A stretch of 64,000 nucleotides of DNA, taken from the NCBI RefSeq assembly GCF_022812285.1, contig NZ_CP093300.1, positions 2,046,001 through 2,110,000 on the forward strand, given 5' to 3'. The notes below the pieces were generated by a model. That model had not been told where the DNA came from. It ran no database searches and saw only the letters and a program-made list of their open reading frames with translations. Numbering within the stretch: the stretch's first letter is position 1; every line of letters starts with the position of its first letter. Shown here piece by piece: positions 54,646 to 62,097 of this stretch. Source of the stretch: Alkalihalobacillus sp. LMS39 (lineage in GTDB: Bacteria; Bacillota; Bacilli; Bacillales; Bacillaceae_F). The position numbers and the translations under genes were made by a program.

Positions 54646-55926
54646 ATGATGGCAACTGAAATTACAATGCCACAACTTGGTGAAAGTGTAACGGAAGGAA
54701 CAATTAGTAAATGGCTTGTTGCGCCTGGTGATAAAGTCAACAAATATGACCCGATTGCTGAAGTGATGACAGATAAAGTAAATGCTGAAATTCCTTCTTC
54801 TTATACGGGTGTGATTAAAGAGCTCGTCGTTGGAGAAGATGAAACTGTGGAAGTAGGCAAAGTCATTTGTTTGATGGAGGTAGAAGGTCAAGAAGAACAA
54901 CAACAAAAAGGACCTGAAAATACAAGTGCTATAGGGCAAGTTCAACAAGAAAAACAACAAGATGACTCTGCTAAAATGAGATATTCACCAGCGGTACTTA
55001 AATTATCACAAGAACATAATATCAACCTCGCCGAAGTACAAGGAAGTGGAAAAGGTGGACGAATTACAAGAAAAGACATTTTAGCTATCGTTGAAAAAGG
55101 TGGACAACAACCAAGTCCGGCCTCAACACCTGTGAAAGTTGAAGAGCAACAAACAACAACAACGGAAGTAAAGCTGGACCGTAAGCCAACTCCTCGAGCA
55201 CAACCTGCTTATACTCAACAAGCTGGAGATATCGAAATTCCAGTGTCAGGTGTTCGTAAAGCGATTGCTGAGAACTTAGTAAAAAGTAAACATGAAGCAC
55301 CACATGCATGGATGATGGTGGAAGTGGATGTCACAAAATTAGTGCAATATCGAAACGAGCAAAAAGCGAAGTTTAAAGCGACGGAAGGGATTAACTTAAC
55401 ATTTTTACCTTTCTTTATAAAAGCTACGGTCGAAGCATTAAAAGAATTTCCACAAATCAACTCAATGTGGGCAGGAAATAAAATTATACAGAAAAAAGAT
55501 ATTAACATCTCGATTGCAGTAGCAACGGATGATGCGTTGTTTGTCCCTGTTATTAAACAAGCTGACCAAAAATCGATTACAGGCTTAGCGACAGACATTC
55601 ATAATCTTGCTCATAAAGTCCGCACAGGAAAAATGACAAGTGCCGAAATGCAAGGTGGAACATTTACGGTTAATAATACAGGCTCATTTGGATCGGTTTT
55701 GTCGACGCCAATTATTAATCATCCTCAAGCGGCTATTTTATCGATTGAGTCTATTGTAAAACGACCAGTCATAGTAGAAGATGATATGATTGCGATTCGT
55801 AGTATGGTAAATTTATGTTTATCTCTCGACCATCGTGTATTAGACGGATTAATTTGTGGCCGATTCTTAGCGCGAATTAAAGAAAAGTTAGAAGGGTTTT
55901 CATCAGAACATACTTCCCTTTATTAG
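54646..55926 (+). CDS. bkdB: Branched-chain keto acid dehydrogenase E2 (lipoamide acyltransferase)
   Basis: E2 core of 426 aa. One N-terminal lipoyl domain has the modified Lys in VMTDKVNAEIP. A Gln/Glu-rich linker is followed by the peripheral E1/E3-binding domain (YSPAVLKLSQEHNINLAEVQGSG). A second linker leads to the catalytic domain, ending with LSLDHRVLDG, which holds the catalytic His. Two adjacent ATG codons (54646, 54649) follow GAAAGGAGG. Its product branched acyl-CoAs prime iso and anteiso fatty acids. Confidence 0.96.
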   Translation: MMATEITMPQLGESVTEGTISKWLVAPGDKVNKYDPIAEVMTDKVNAEIPSSYTGVIKELVVGEDETVEVGKVICLMEVEGQEEQQQKGPENTSAIGQVQQEKQQDDSAKMRYSPAVLKLSQEHNINLAEVQGSGKGGRITRKDILAIVEKGGQQPSPASTPVKVEEQQTTTTEVKLDRKPTPRAQPAYTQQAGDIEIPVSGVRKAIAENLVKSKHEAPHAWMMVEVDVTKLVQYRNEQKAKFKATEGINLTFLPFFIKATVEALKEFPQINSMWAGNKIIQKKDINISIAVATDDALFVPVIKQADQKSITGLATDIHNLAHKVRTGKMTSAEMQGGTFTVNNTGSFGSVLSTPIINHPQAAILSIESIVKRPVIVEDDMIAIRSMVNLCLSLDHRVLDGLICGRFLARIKEKLEGFSSEHTSLY

Positions 55927-55955
55927 AGACATGCAAAAGCATGTTTCTTTTTTTT
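55926..55955 (+). terminator. Intrinsic terminator of the bkd operon
   Basis: GACATGC / GCATGTTTC stem with an AAAA loop and a run of eight T. Confidence 0.88.
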
Positions 55956-56066
55956 ACATATAAGAAAAATTTAAGTATAGCAGTGAAGCTTTGTAAGCTT
56001 ATTCTAGAAAATCGAAGTCTCATCACTTCACTTGAAAAAAACACGCTCCTGCGTTTTTCTTTTTTG
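55954..56066 (+). repeat. Dispersed repeat, family 3, internally shortened copy
   Basis: It begins TAAGAAAAATTTAAGTATAG, continues AGTGAAGCTTTGTAAGCTTAT and CGAAGTCTC, then jumps to CACTTCACTTGAAA and CACGCTCCTGCGTTTTTC. Compared with the 180-bp copies, about 65 bp of the middle are absent. It lies directly after the bkd terminator. Confidence 0.75.
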
Positions 56067-56101
56067 TAATGGGGCATGATAAAAGCAGGAAGGTGATCGA
56101 A

Positions 56102-56536
56102 ATGAAAAACGATATAAAAATGCTCATGAGCGTTTTTGTCTTGTTCATGATGTTCATTCCTTCTGTGTCTGCGACAGAAGAAGATGCAAAGGAAGAGAAA
56201 CAAAAGCATGAAATGATTGAACTGCATATTCACATGTATTATCAGTTATTAACTGAAAAATACGCACCAAATGAAGTCGTTAAATGGGATGAAATTCGAA
56301 AAGAGCGACTGTTAATAAAGAAAAAAATATCAGAAGCTCGAAAAAGAGGCGAAGATGTAGAGTGGCAATATGATAATGAGGAATGGAAACATACACATAA
56401 GCAATTGCATGAAGCGTTTTATCAAGCTGTAAAAAAATATGATGAAGATGAATTGCGTCGGATTATTCCACTGTTAATTGAACAAGAAAAAATATTGAAT
56501 GATTGGTATAAAAAACAATTAAAAACACTAGAATAA
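56102..56536 (+). CDS. Small secreted hypothetical protein
   Basis: A 144-aa protein with a likely signal peptide (LMSVFVLFMMFIPSVSA), then a very charged, helical mature domain rich in Lys, Glu, Trp and Tyr. No domain is recognised. The ATG at 56102 follows GGAAGGTGAT; the longer frame from 56069 begins in repeat sequence. It has its own terminator. A role outside the membrane is all that can be inferred. Confidence 0.75.
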   Translation: MKNDIKMLMSVFVLFMMFIPSVSATEEDAKEEKQKHEMIELHIHMYYQLLTEKYAPNEVVKWDEIRKERLLIKKKISEARKRGEDVEWQYDNEEWKHTHKQLHEAFYQAVKKYDEDELRRIIPLLIEQEKILNDWYKKQLKTLE

Positions 56537-56539
56537 AGG

Positions 56540-56582
56540 GAATGAGCCAAAAAGTTTGTTCAACTTTTTGGCCTCTTTTTTG
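56540..56582 (+). terminator. Intrinsic terminator of the secreted-protein gene
   Basis: GAGCCAAAAAGTT / AACTTTTTGGCCTC stem with a T run. Confidence 0.88.
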
Positions 56583-56613
56583 ATGCCTGATCAAATCATA
56601 GTAATAGATTTTC

Positions 56614-56671
56614 TTTACAAATCGTAATTGTTACGATAAAATTAATAACCGTAGAAAACGTAATGATTACG
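56614..56671 (+). promoter_or_regulatory. Promoter with two Zur-type boxes
   Basis: TTTACA (56614-56619) and TAAAAT (56637-56642) are 17 bp apart. The spacer holds TCGTAATTGTTACGA (56622-56636), a perfect inverted repeat. A second site, CGTAATGATTACG (56659-56671), lies before the ribosome-binding site. Both match the TCGTAATnATTACGA Zur consensus of Bacillus, so zinc should repress this gene. Confidence 0.87.
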
Positions 56672-56684
56672 AAAGGGGATTATC

Positions 56685-57821
56685 ATGAAGCAAAAATGGA
56701 TCTTACTCACTGTTTTTCTATTTCTATTAACTAGTTTAGTAGCCTGTGGAAATGCAGCTGAGCAAGAAGAAGCTACGTCAGATGAAGAGACACCTGTAGA
56801 AGAGGAAGTTACTGAGAATGTTGTTGAAGAGGACATTGAACGACTAAAGGTTTATACAACACTATACCCATTACAATATTTTGCTGAACAAATTGGCGGT
56901 GAGTTCGTAGAAGTTACGAATATCATTCCAATAGGTGCAGATGCCCATACTTATGAACCAACAGCAAAAACAATGATTGATATAGCTGAAGGGGATTTGT
57001 TTATTTATAACGGGGCAGGAATGGAAGCATTTGCTGATACGTTAATCGAATCACTGTCTCAAGAAAATACCCAAATTGTAAAAGCCGTTGAAGGCATTGA
57101 ATTACAAGAATATGACCATGATCATTCACACGACCACGATCATGCGCATGATGACCATGAGCATAGTCATGATGACCACGATCATGGCCATGAAGAAGAT
57201 GAACATAGCCATGATGGGCACGATCATGCACATGAAGAAGATGAGCATAGTCATGATGATCATGACCATGCACATGAGGAAGAAGACCATCACCATCATC
57301 ACGGAGACGAAGACCCGCATGTATGGTTAGATCCGATTTTATCAATTCAACTCGCTGAAAATATTAAAACAGCATTGACAGAACAGTTACCTGAAAATGC
57401 GGATTTCTTCCAAGAAAACTTTGAAGCCATCCAATCTCAATTAGAGCAATTAGATGAAGAATTTCAACAAATGGTTGAAGAAGTAGAAAACGATACATTT
57501 ATTGTTTCACATGCAGGCTATGGATATTGGGAGCATCGTTATGGCATTCACCAAATTGGAATTTCTGGTTTGTCTCCAACGAACGAGCCGTCACAAAAAC
57601 AAATCGAAGAAATTATCCATTTTGCAGAAGACTATGACATTGGCCACATTGCGTTTGAACAAAATATATCAAACCGTGTAGCCGAAGTTGTTCAAAATGA
57701 AGTTGGTGCGGAATCTGTTTATATTCATAACCTAGAAGTATTAACGGATAAAGATGAAGGTGAAGACTATTTTAGTTTAATGAGAAAAAACATAGAAGCG
57801 CTTCGTACGATTCTTCAGTAA
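56685..57821 (+). CDS. znuA: Zinc ABC transporter substrate-binding lipoprotein (ZnuA/AdcA type)
   Basis: Cluster A-I solute-binding lipoprotein of 378 aa. The signal peptide ends in the lipobox LVACGN. An acidic Glu/Thr linker is followed by the N-terminal lobe (VYTTLYPLQYFAEQIGG). A His/Asp/Glu-rich loop (residues about 144-206, with repeated HDHDHAH and EEDEHSHD units) precedes the metal-site motif DPHVWLDP, and the C-terminal lobe contains FIVSHAGYGYW. It is regulated by Zur boxes. No permease or ATPase genes adjoin it, so it must use partners encoded elsewhere. Confidence 0.93.
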   Translation: MKQKWILLTVFLFLLTSLVACGNAAEQEEATSDEETPVEEEVTENVVEEDIERLKVYTTLYPLQYFAEQIGGEFVEVTNIIPIGADAHTYEPTAKTMIDIAEGDLFIYNGAGMEAFADTLIESLSQENTQIVKAVEGIELQEYDHDHSHDHDHAHDDHEHSHDDHDHGHEEDEHSHDGHDHAHEEDEHSHDDHDHAHEEEDHHHHHGDEDPHVWLDPILSIQLAENIKTALTEQLPENADFFQENFEAIQSQLEQLDEEFQQMVEEVENDTFIVSHAGYGYWEHRYGIHQIGISGLSPTNEPSQKQIEEIIHFAEDYDIGHIAFEQNISNRVAEVVQNEVGAESVYIHNLEVLTDKDEGEDYFSLMRKNIEALRTILQ

Positions 57822-57830
57822 CACAAAGAA

Positions 57831-58029
57831 ATAACGGAACGTCTTGTCTATCGGACATACGTTCCGTTAATTTTAAAAAAAGTAACGTTTCTCAAATGCT
57901 ATCGGACACCTGTTCCGTTATATGAGTGAATAAGTGAAGTTTTGTTGCTTTTTTGTTTGATTAGCGGAACGTATGTCCTTAGCAAGTGAAAATAAGGTGT
58001 TTTTCATGAAATAGCGGAATAAATGTCCG
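57831..58029 (+). repeat. Palindromic repeat array, family 2, copy 3
   Basis: A partial reverse unit at 57831, then CGGACATACGTTCCGTTAA at 57852, CGGACACCTGTTCCGTTAT at 57903, TTAGCGGAACGTATGTCCT at 57961 and ATAGCGGAATAAATGTCCG at 58011. The spacing of the last four (51, 58, 50 bp) equals that of the array at 28050. It fills the gap between znuA and the small lipoprotein gene. Confidence 0.88.
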
Positions 58030-58060
58030 TAACGATCAGCGCAAGCAAAAAAAACGACCT

Positions 58061-58107
58061 ATGTAAAAGGCCACTGAAAATCTTACTTTTTCAGTGGCCT
58101 TTTACAT
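58061..58107. terminator. Long hairpin terminator
   Basis: Perfect 20-bp stem (ATGTAAAAGGCCACTGAAAA and its complement) with a 7-nt loop, between the family 2 array and the minus-strand lipoprotein gene. Confidence 0.85.
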
Positions 58108-58112
58108 ATATA

Positions 58113-58253
58113 TTACATATCGACTTGTTCATTCATATCAACAGGTTCTTCCATCTCGCCACCGCCATCAATTCCTTCAGCGTCCCCACAAGCACCTAAA
58201 ATACTCACTGTTAACAATGTTGCAAATATAGTAGCAAAAAACTTTTTCGTCAT
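58113..58253 (-). CDS. Small lipoprotein (46 aa)
   Basis: A 46-residue precursor with a Lys-rich start, a hydrophobic stretch (FFATIFATLLTVSIL) and the lipobox LGAC. A mature part of about 26 residues rich in Gly, Glu, Asp and Met follows. GGAGGCG precedes the ATG at 58253; the longer frame to 58322 is not supported. It is probably anchored outside the membrane. Family not recognised. Confidence 0.72.
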   Translation of the reverse strand: MTKKFFATIFATLLTVSILGACGDAEGIDGGGEMEEPVDMNEQVDM

Positions 58254-58463
58254 AGTAACGCCTCCTGTTTTTATTTTGTGTTGCTTACAACATATATACC
58301 CGCTTCTTCTCTCAAAAAACAAAATGAACAGAGTTTACAATGTTTCTCATTGTTTTTAACATTTTTTCGATACTTTTGAGACAGTCTAAGACGAAATGGT
58401 TGGTAACATGAAAAAGAAAGGTTACAATAGAACTTATAACGAGATTCAAGGAGTGAAGGAAAA

Positions 58464-58886
58464 ATGGATTTTAACTTTTTTATAAACGATGTCGTTCAAC
58501 AAGCAAGAAAAGATATGGACAATGCCGGCTATGAGCAATTAACGACACCAGAAGATGTTGACCGGATATTAAAGGCAGATGGGACAACATTAGTTATGAT
58601 TAATTCGGTATGTGGATGTGCGGGTGGTATTGCTCGTCCAGCTGCTGCGTATATGGCCAATTACGATAAAAAGCCAGACCGTTTCGTCACTGTATTTGCT
58701 GGACAAGATAAAGAGGCAACGGCTAGAGCACGTGAATATTTTACAGGATATGCACCGTCTTCTCCATCTTTTGCTTTATTGAAAGATGGGGAAATCAAGA
58801 TGATGGTTGAACGATATGAAATTGAAGGGCATGAGCCGATCCAAGTCGTTCAAAAACTTGAAAAAGCATTTGAAGAATACTGTTAA
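58464..58886 (+). CDS. brxB: Bacilliredoxin BrxB (YqiW)
   Basis: Thioredoxin-fold protein of 140 aa with the CGC active site ([13 protein letters not shown], near residue 50). It removes bacillithiol from S-bacillithiolated proteins in B. subtilis. YqiW of that species lies near the bkd operon, as here, so BrxB rather than BrxA (YphP) is assigned. AAGGAGTG precedes the ATG. Confidence 0.9.
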   Translation: MDFNFFINDVVQQARKDMDNAGYEQLTTPEDVDRILKADGTTLVMINSVCGCAGGIARPAAAYMANYDKKPDRFVTVFAGQDKEATARAREYFTGYAPSSPSFALLKDGEIKMMVERYEIEGHEPIQVVQKLEKAFEEYC

Positions 58887-58889
58887 AAT

Positions 58890-58932
58890 TGAACGTCTCT
58901 ATTGGGAAATGCCATTAGAGACGTTTTTTTCA
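58890..58932 (+). terminator. Intrinsic terminator of brxB
   Basis: AACGTCTCTA / TTAGAGACGTT stem followed by seven T. Confidence 0.9.
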
Positions 58933-58933
58933 A

Positions 58934-59111
58934 AAGATAAGAAAGCATAAAAATTTGGGTATAGCAGTGAAGCTTTGAAAGCTATTTCAAGAAGAGCGAA
59001 GGCTGCGCACCTGCGCGTTTCACCCCAAGAAAAGCACTTGGGGTTCACTGTTAAAAGCGGGCAGGGCTCCTCACTTCGCTGTAACGAAAAGACGCTCCGC
59101 GTTTTTCTTTA
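58934..59111 (+). repeat. Dispersed repeat, family 3, full copy
   Basis: About 180 bp matching 28277-28455, including TAAGAAAGCATAAAAATTT, CACCTGCGCGTTTCACC, AAGCACTTGGGGTTCACTGT, GCGGGCAGGGCTCC and AAAAGACGCTCC. It follows the brxB terminator directly and ends in a T-rich stretch. It occupies the gap between brxB and the next gene. Confidence 0.85.
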
Positions 59112-59201
59112 TAGCTTATCCACCAAACTTCTTATAATAGTTTCCTTTCGAGGGAAGATAATGCTATAATATGTCAGGAATAAAAAAAGGAAGGTGTCAC
59201 A

Positions 59202-59561
59202 ATGGAAGCTTTATACGAAGAACTTCAAGGGTATTTAAATATGGATGAGGAAATTCCCTTTGAAGAGTTTTCAGCATTTTATAAGAAAATATTAGCTGAA
59301 TTACCCGATAAACATGAAGGCTTTTCTGAAGATGAATTATGGAAAGCGTTATTCATCGTCGAAAATGTCATGTCCAATTCAGATGCACGAGCAAAGGAGA
59401 CAAAAGGCTCGGAGTCTAAAAAATATGCAAAAATGGCACAACGATTACAACTATGGTCTAAAAATTTTGCCGGTCGCCTTCATGGGTTAGGATATACAGA
59501 TGAAGAAGTAAATGCCCGTTTTGACGCTATGTTTGAAGAAGGCCCAGTTAATTCAAAGTAA
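59202..59561 (+). CDS. Hypothetical protein (119 aa)
   Basis: Soluble, acidic, helix-rich protein without signal peptide or membrane segment; I do not recognise its family. It has a good AAGGAAGGTG site before the ATG, and an extended -10 TGCTATAAT about 32 bp upstream (59163-59170). A terminator overlapping the next promoter follows, so it is a single-gene unit between brxB and a tRNA gene. Confidence 0.78.
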   Translation: MEALYEELQGYLNMDEEIPFEEFSAFYKKILAELPDKHEGFSEDELWKALFIVENVMSNSDARAKETKGSESKKYAKMAQRLQLWSKNFAGRLHGLGYTDEEVNARFDAMFEEGPVNSK

Positions 59562-59566
59562 TCAGA

Positions 59567-59600
59567 CAATAAGGAGCCCTTTTTAAGGTTCCTTATTGAC
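59567..59600 (+). terminator. Intrinsic terminator before the tRNA gene
   Basis: CAATAAGGA / TCCTTATTG stem; its right arm overlaps the -35 box of the tRNA promoter. Confidence 0.7.
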
Positions 59601-59624
59601 TTTTGTTTTTTTATGGTGTATTAT
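59596..59624 (+). promoter_or_regulatory. tRNA-Arg promoter
   Basis: TTGACT (59596-59601) and TATTAT (59619-59624) are 17 bp apart, 17 bp before the mature tRNA start. A TATAAT at 59622-59627 is the alternative -10 with a longer spacer. Confidence 0.65.
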
Positions 59625-59641
59625 AATATTTGTCTTAATGA

Positions 59642-59716
59642 GCGCCTATGGTGAAATGGATATCATACGAGATTTCGGCTCTCGCGTTCTGGGTTCGAAT
59701 CCTAGTAGGCGCGCCA
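59642..59716 (+). tRNA. tRNA-Arg (anticodon UCG)
   Basis: Seventy-five nucleotides with a complete cloverleaf. Acceptor GCGCCTA pairs with TAGGCGC. The D stem is GTGA/TCAT with one G-T pair. Anticodon stem CGAGA/TCTCG closes the loop TTTCGGC, giving anticodon TCG. T arm CTGGG-TTCGAAT-CCTAG follows, then discriminator G and an encoded CCA end. It reads CGA codons. A single tRNA gene with its own promoter and terminator. Confidence 0.93.
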
Positions 59717-59728
59717 AATACATAAAAA

Positions 59729-59763
59729 TCAGACTCTTGGTATATTCAAGAGTCTTTTTTTGT
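59729..59763 (+). terminator. Intrinsic terminator of the tRNA gene
   Basis: AGACTCTTG / CAAGAGTCT perfect stem with a GTATATT-type loop and seven T. Confidence 0.92.
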
Positions 59764-59817
59764 GTTTAAATTTACAAAGAAGCAATTTCGTTAAGGGGAA
59801 AAGGAAGTGAATCTTTT

Positions 59818-60792
59818 ATGGGTAAAAAAATTCCATTTACGATAGGCTATCGAACAGCAAAAACAGCGATTGGAACAGGTGTTGCGATTGGAATTGCGCA
59901 ACTATTACAATTAGATTTTTATGTATCAGCCGGTATTCTTACCATTCTTTGTATTTCGGTAACAAGGAAACAATCGTTTGTTGTGTCATGGGAACGATTT
60001 AAAGCTTGTATCATCGGAATGGCTTTTGCCATTTTGTTATTTGAAATTATTGGGTACCATCCTATTTCTATAATCATTCTCATGCTTTTATTTATTCCTG
60101 TTGCTGTAAAGGCAAAAGCGAAAGAAGGGATTGTGACAAGTTCTGTTATTATCCTTCATTTATATACATTAGAAATGGTAAGTGTTGCGATTATAGTCAA
60201 TGAGCTTCTTTTGATTATTATCGGGATTGGTGTTGCGTTGCTCATGAATTTATATATGCCAAGTGTGGAAAAAGACTTACGCAATTATCAAAACGTAATT
60301 GAAGTTAATTTTAAAATCATTTTAAAAGAAATTGCGAAGCATTTGCAAAACGAACAGCATATATGGGATGGAAAGGAAGTAACCGAAACGTATACAGCCA
60401 TTCAAACCGGAAAAGACCTTGCATTAAAAAATATTGAGAATCACGTGTTGCGCTATGAGGATCAATATTACCATTACTTTAAAATGCGAGAAAAACAATT
60501 TGACATCATTGAACGAATCTTGCCATTTGTCTCTTCATTAGACGAAAAAGTTGTTCAATCGGATAAATTAGCCTTATATTTAGAGCGTTTAAGTAAAGGG
60601 GTAACCCCAAACTATAGAGGACCGAAGTTTTTAGAGGACCTTCAGCAAATGAGATCTGAATTTCAAACGATGCCATTGCCTAACACGAGAGAAGAGTTTG
60701 AAACGAGGTCTGCCCTTTTATACATTATGCATGAACTAGAGCAGTATTTATTAATTAAACAGTCGTTATTGCAGCAAGCCAAAGGAGAATAA
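59818..60792 (+). CDS. yqjA: Aromatic acid exporter family protein (YqjA type)
   Basis: A 324-aa protein of the ArAE/FUSC type. Five to six membrane helices occupy the first 150 residues (for example ILLFEIIGYHPISIIILMLLFIP and IIVNELLLIIIGIGVALLMN). A long helical cytoplasmic domain forms the rest. The RTAKTAIGTGVAIGIAQLL start is typical. YqjA in B. subtilis is also near yqiW and yqjC. Substrate unknown. Start at ATG 59818 behind AAGGGGAAAAGGAAG. Confidence 0.85.
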   Translation: MGKKIPFTIGYRTAKTAIGTGVAIGIAQLLQLDFYVSAGILTILCISVTRKQSFVVSWERFKACIIGMAFAILLFEIIGYHPISIIILMLLFIPVAVKAKAKEGIVTSSVIILHLYTLEMVSVAIIVNELLLIIIGIGVALLMNLYMPSVEKDLRNYQNVIEVNFKIILKEIAKHLQNEQHIWDGKEVTETYTAIQTGKDLALKNIENHVLRYEDQYYHYFKMREKQFDIIERILPFVSSLDEKVVQSDKLALYLERLSKGVTPNYRGPKFLEDLQQMRSEFQTMPLPNTREEFETRSALLYIMHELEQYLLIKQSLLQQAKGE

Positions 60793-60848
60793 ATATAGAT
60801 GAATAAGAAACAATAAGGGAAAAGAGCTTTCATTAGGAGGGCTTTCCA

Positions 60849-61370
60849 ATGTTTCGGTTATTTCTTATTTCATTATGCTTTGCCGTTGCTTCACCAATTT
60901 GGCCGATCGGTCAAAACCCAATAGTTGGTGACCCGTTTATTATCGTGAACAAAATGACCAATGAACTGGCTTATATTCAAGATGGTGAAATTCAAAATGT
61001 TTATGATGTAGCTACTGGGAAAACAGAAGAGTTAACTCCAGAAGGAACATTTACTATTGTAGTAAAAGCGGTCAATCCTTATTATCGAAAAAAGAATATT
61101 GAAGGGGGCTCTAATGAAAATCCTTTAGGGACTCGTTGGATAGGGTTTGATGCATTAGATACGGATGGAAGGACGTATGGGGTGCATGGGACAAATCGAC
61201 CTTCCTCGATTGGAAGTTATGTCACAGCAGGTTGTATTCGGCTACAAAATAAAGATGTGGAAACATTGTTTGACGAAGTACCTTTAGGGACTAAAATTAC
61301 GATTATCAATAGCATGGAAACATTTGAACATGTTGGTAATCAGCATGGAGCACTAAAAAAACGGAAGTGA
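60849..61370 (+). CDS. L,D-transpeptidase (YkuD domain)
   Basis: A 173-aa protein with an N-terminal hydrophobic signal (LFLISLCFAVASPIWP). The YkuD catalytic domain has the motif HGTNRPSSIGSYVTAGCIRL, with the catalytic His, Ser and Cys in order. Such enzymes make 3-3 peptidoglycan cross-links or act on the spore cortex outside the membrane. There is no LysM domain. TTAGGAGGG precedes the ATG. A terminator overlaps its end. Confidence 0.9.
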   Translation: MFRLFLISLCFAVASPIWPIGQNPIVGDPFIIVNKMTNELAYIQDGEIQNVYDVATGKTEELTPEGTFTIVVKAVNPYYRKKNIEGGSNENPLGTRWIGFDALDTDGRTYGVHGTNRPSSIGSYVTAGCIRLQNKDVETLFDEVPLGTKITIINSMETFEHVGNQHGALKKRK

Positions 61371-61388
61371 TGGACACTTCCGTTTTCC
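61357..61388. terminator. Terminator between the L,D-transpeptidase gene and prli42
   Basis: AACGGAAGTG / CACTTCCGTT stem with an ATGGA loop, A-rich left and T-rich right, so it can act in both directions. Confidence 0.85.
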
Positions 61389-61395
61389 TCCGCTT

Positions 61396-61491
61396 TTATA
61401 AGATAAACATAGCAGCTCCAGAAAAGATACCACCAACTACTAGCGTCACTATCATAATATAAATAATTAATTTTTGATATTTTTTTGGCAT
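61396..61491 (-). CDS. prli42: Stressosome-associated microprotein Prli42
   Basis: A 31-residue membrane microprotein, MPKKYQKLIIY then one hydrophobic helix (IMIVTLVVGGIFSGAAMFIL). The basic N-terminus, length and C-terminal helix fit Prli42, which in Listeria anchors the stressosome to the membrane. The ribosome-binding site AGGAGGTCA is very strong, 7 nt before the ATG. Gene calling by length would miss it. No stressosome genes are in this window. Confidence 0.78.
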   Translation of the reverse strand: MPKKYQKLIIYIMIVTLVVGGIFSGAAMFIL

Positions 61492-61610
61492 GTATATGAC
61501 CTCCTAATACAATACTCTCTTTATTTTATCGTTATTTTGCTAGAAGGACAAGAGGGAATAAAAGGTGAAGCACGAATATGTTATAAGAAAGAAGATAGGA
61601 GGTCAATAAA

Positions 61611-62024
61611 ATGTCAAAATCAATTCCTAAAAAAATAGACCATATTGGGATAGCTGTGAAATCCATTCATGAAGCGTTAGTATTTTATACAGATTCCTTA
61701 CAAATGGAATTGCTTGCGATTGAAGAAGTGAAATCTCAAAAGGTAAAGGTCGCCTTTTTGCAAGTTGGGGAGTCGAAAATTGAGTTGCTTGAACCTTTAA
61801 GTGAGGACAGTCCAATTGCATCATTTATAAATAAACGTGGTGAAGGAATTCATCATGTGGCGTTTGGGGTTTCTTCTATAGAAGAAAGAATTCAAGAAAT
61901 TAAAACAAAAGGTGTAGTTATGATTCATAATGAGCCTGTGCCAGGTGCTGGTGGAGCACAAGTGGCATTTTTGCATCCAAAATCAGCTCATGGGGTATTA
62001 TATGAATTTTGTGAGAAGAAATAG
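61611..62024 (+). CDS. mce: Methylmalonyl-CoA epimerase
   Basis: Vicinal-oxygen-chelate enzyme of 137 aa interconverting (R)- and (S)-methylmalonyl-CoA. Metal ligands are the His in KIDHIGIAV, the His-His in GIHHVAFGV and the Glu near the C-terminal LYEFCEK. TAGGAGGTCA precedes the ATG. It corresponds to yqjC; the carboxyltransferase gene yqjD that follows it in B. subtilis is absent here. Confidence 0.93.
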   Translation: MSKSIPKKIDHIGIAVKSIHEALVFYTDSLQMELLAIEEVKSQKVKVAFLQVGESKIELLEPLSEDSPIASFINKRGEGIHHVAFGVSSIEERIQEIKTKGVVMIHNEPVPGAGGAQVAFLHPKSAHGVLYEFCEKK

Positions 62025-62097
62025 AGCTTTTTGCTTGTAATGTGCTGTATGAAAGGGTATTTTAAATGAAGATAGTATTGAGATGGAGGAAATACAT

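Noticed and set aside
57088-57345. Frames in other phases over the His-rich region of znuA
   Set aside because: They arise from the repetitive CAT/GAC codons of the real gene and have Met/Ile/Thr- or Met/Val-rich nonsense composition.
58975-59169. Open frame of 64 codons inside the family 3 repeat
   Set aside because: It begins in repeat sequence, has no ribosome-binding site, and the homologous copy at 28277 does not keep the same frame. It is a by-product of the repeat.
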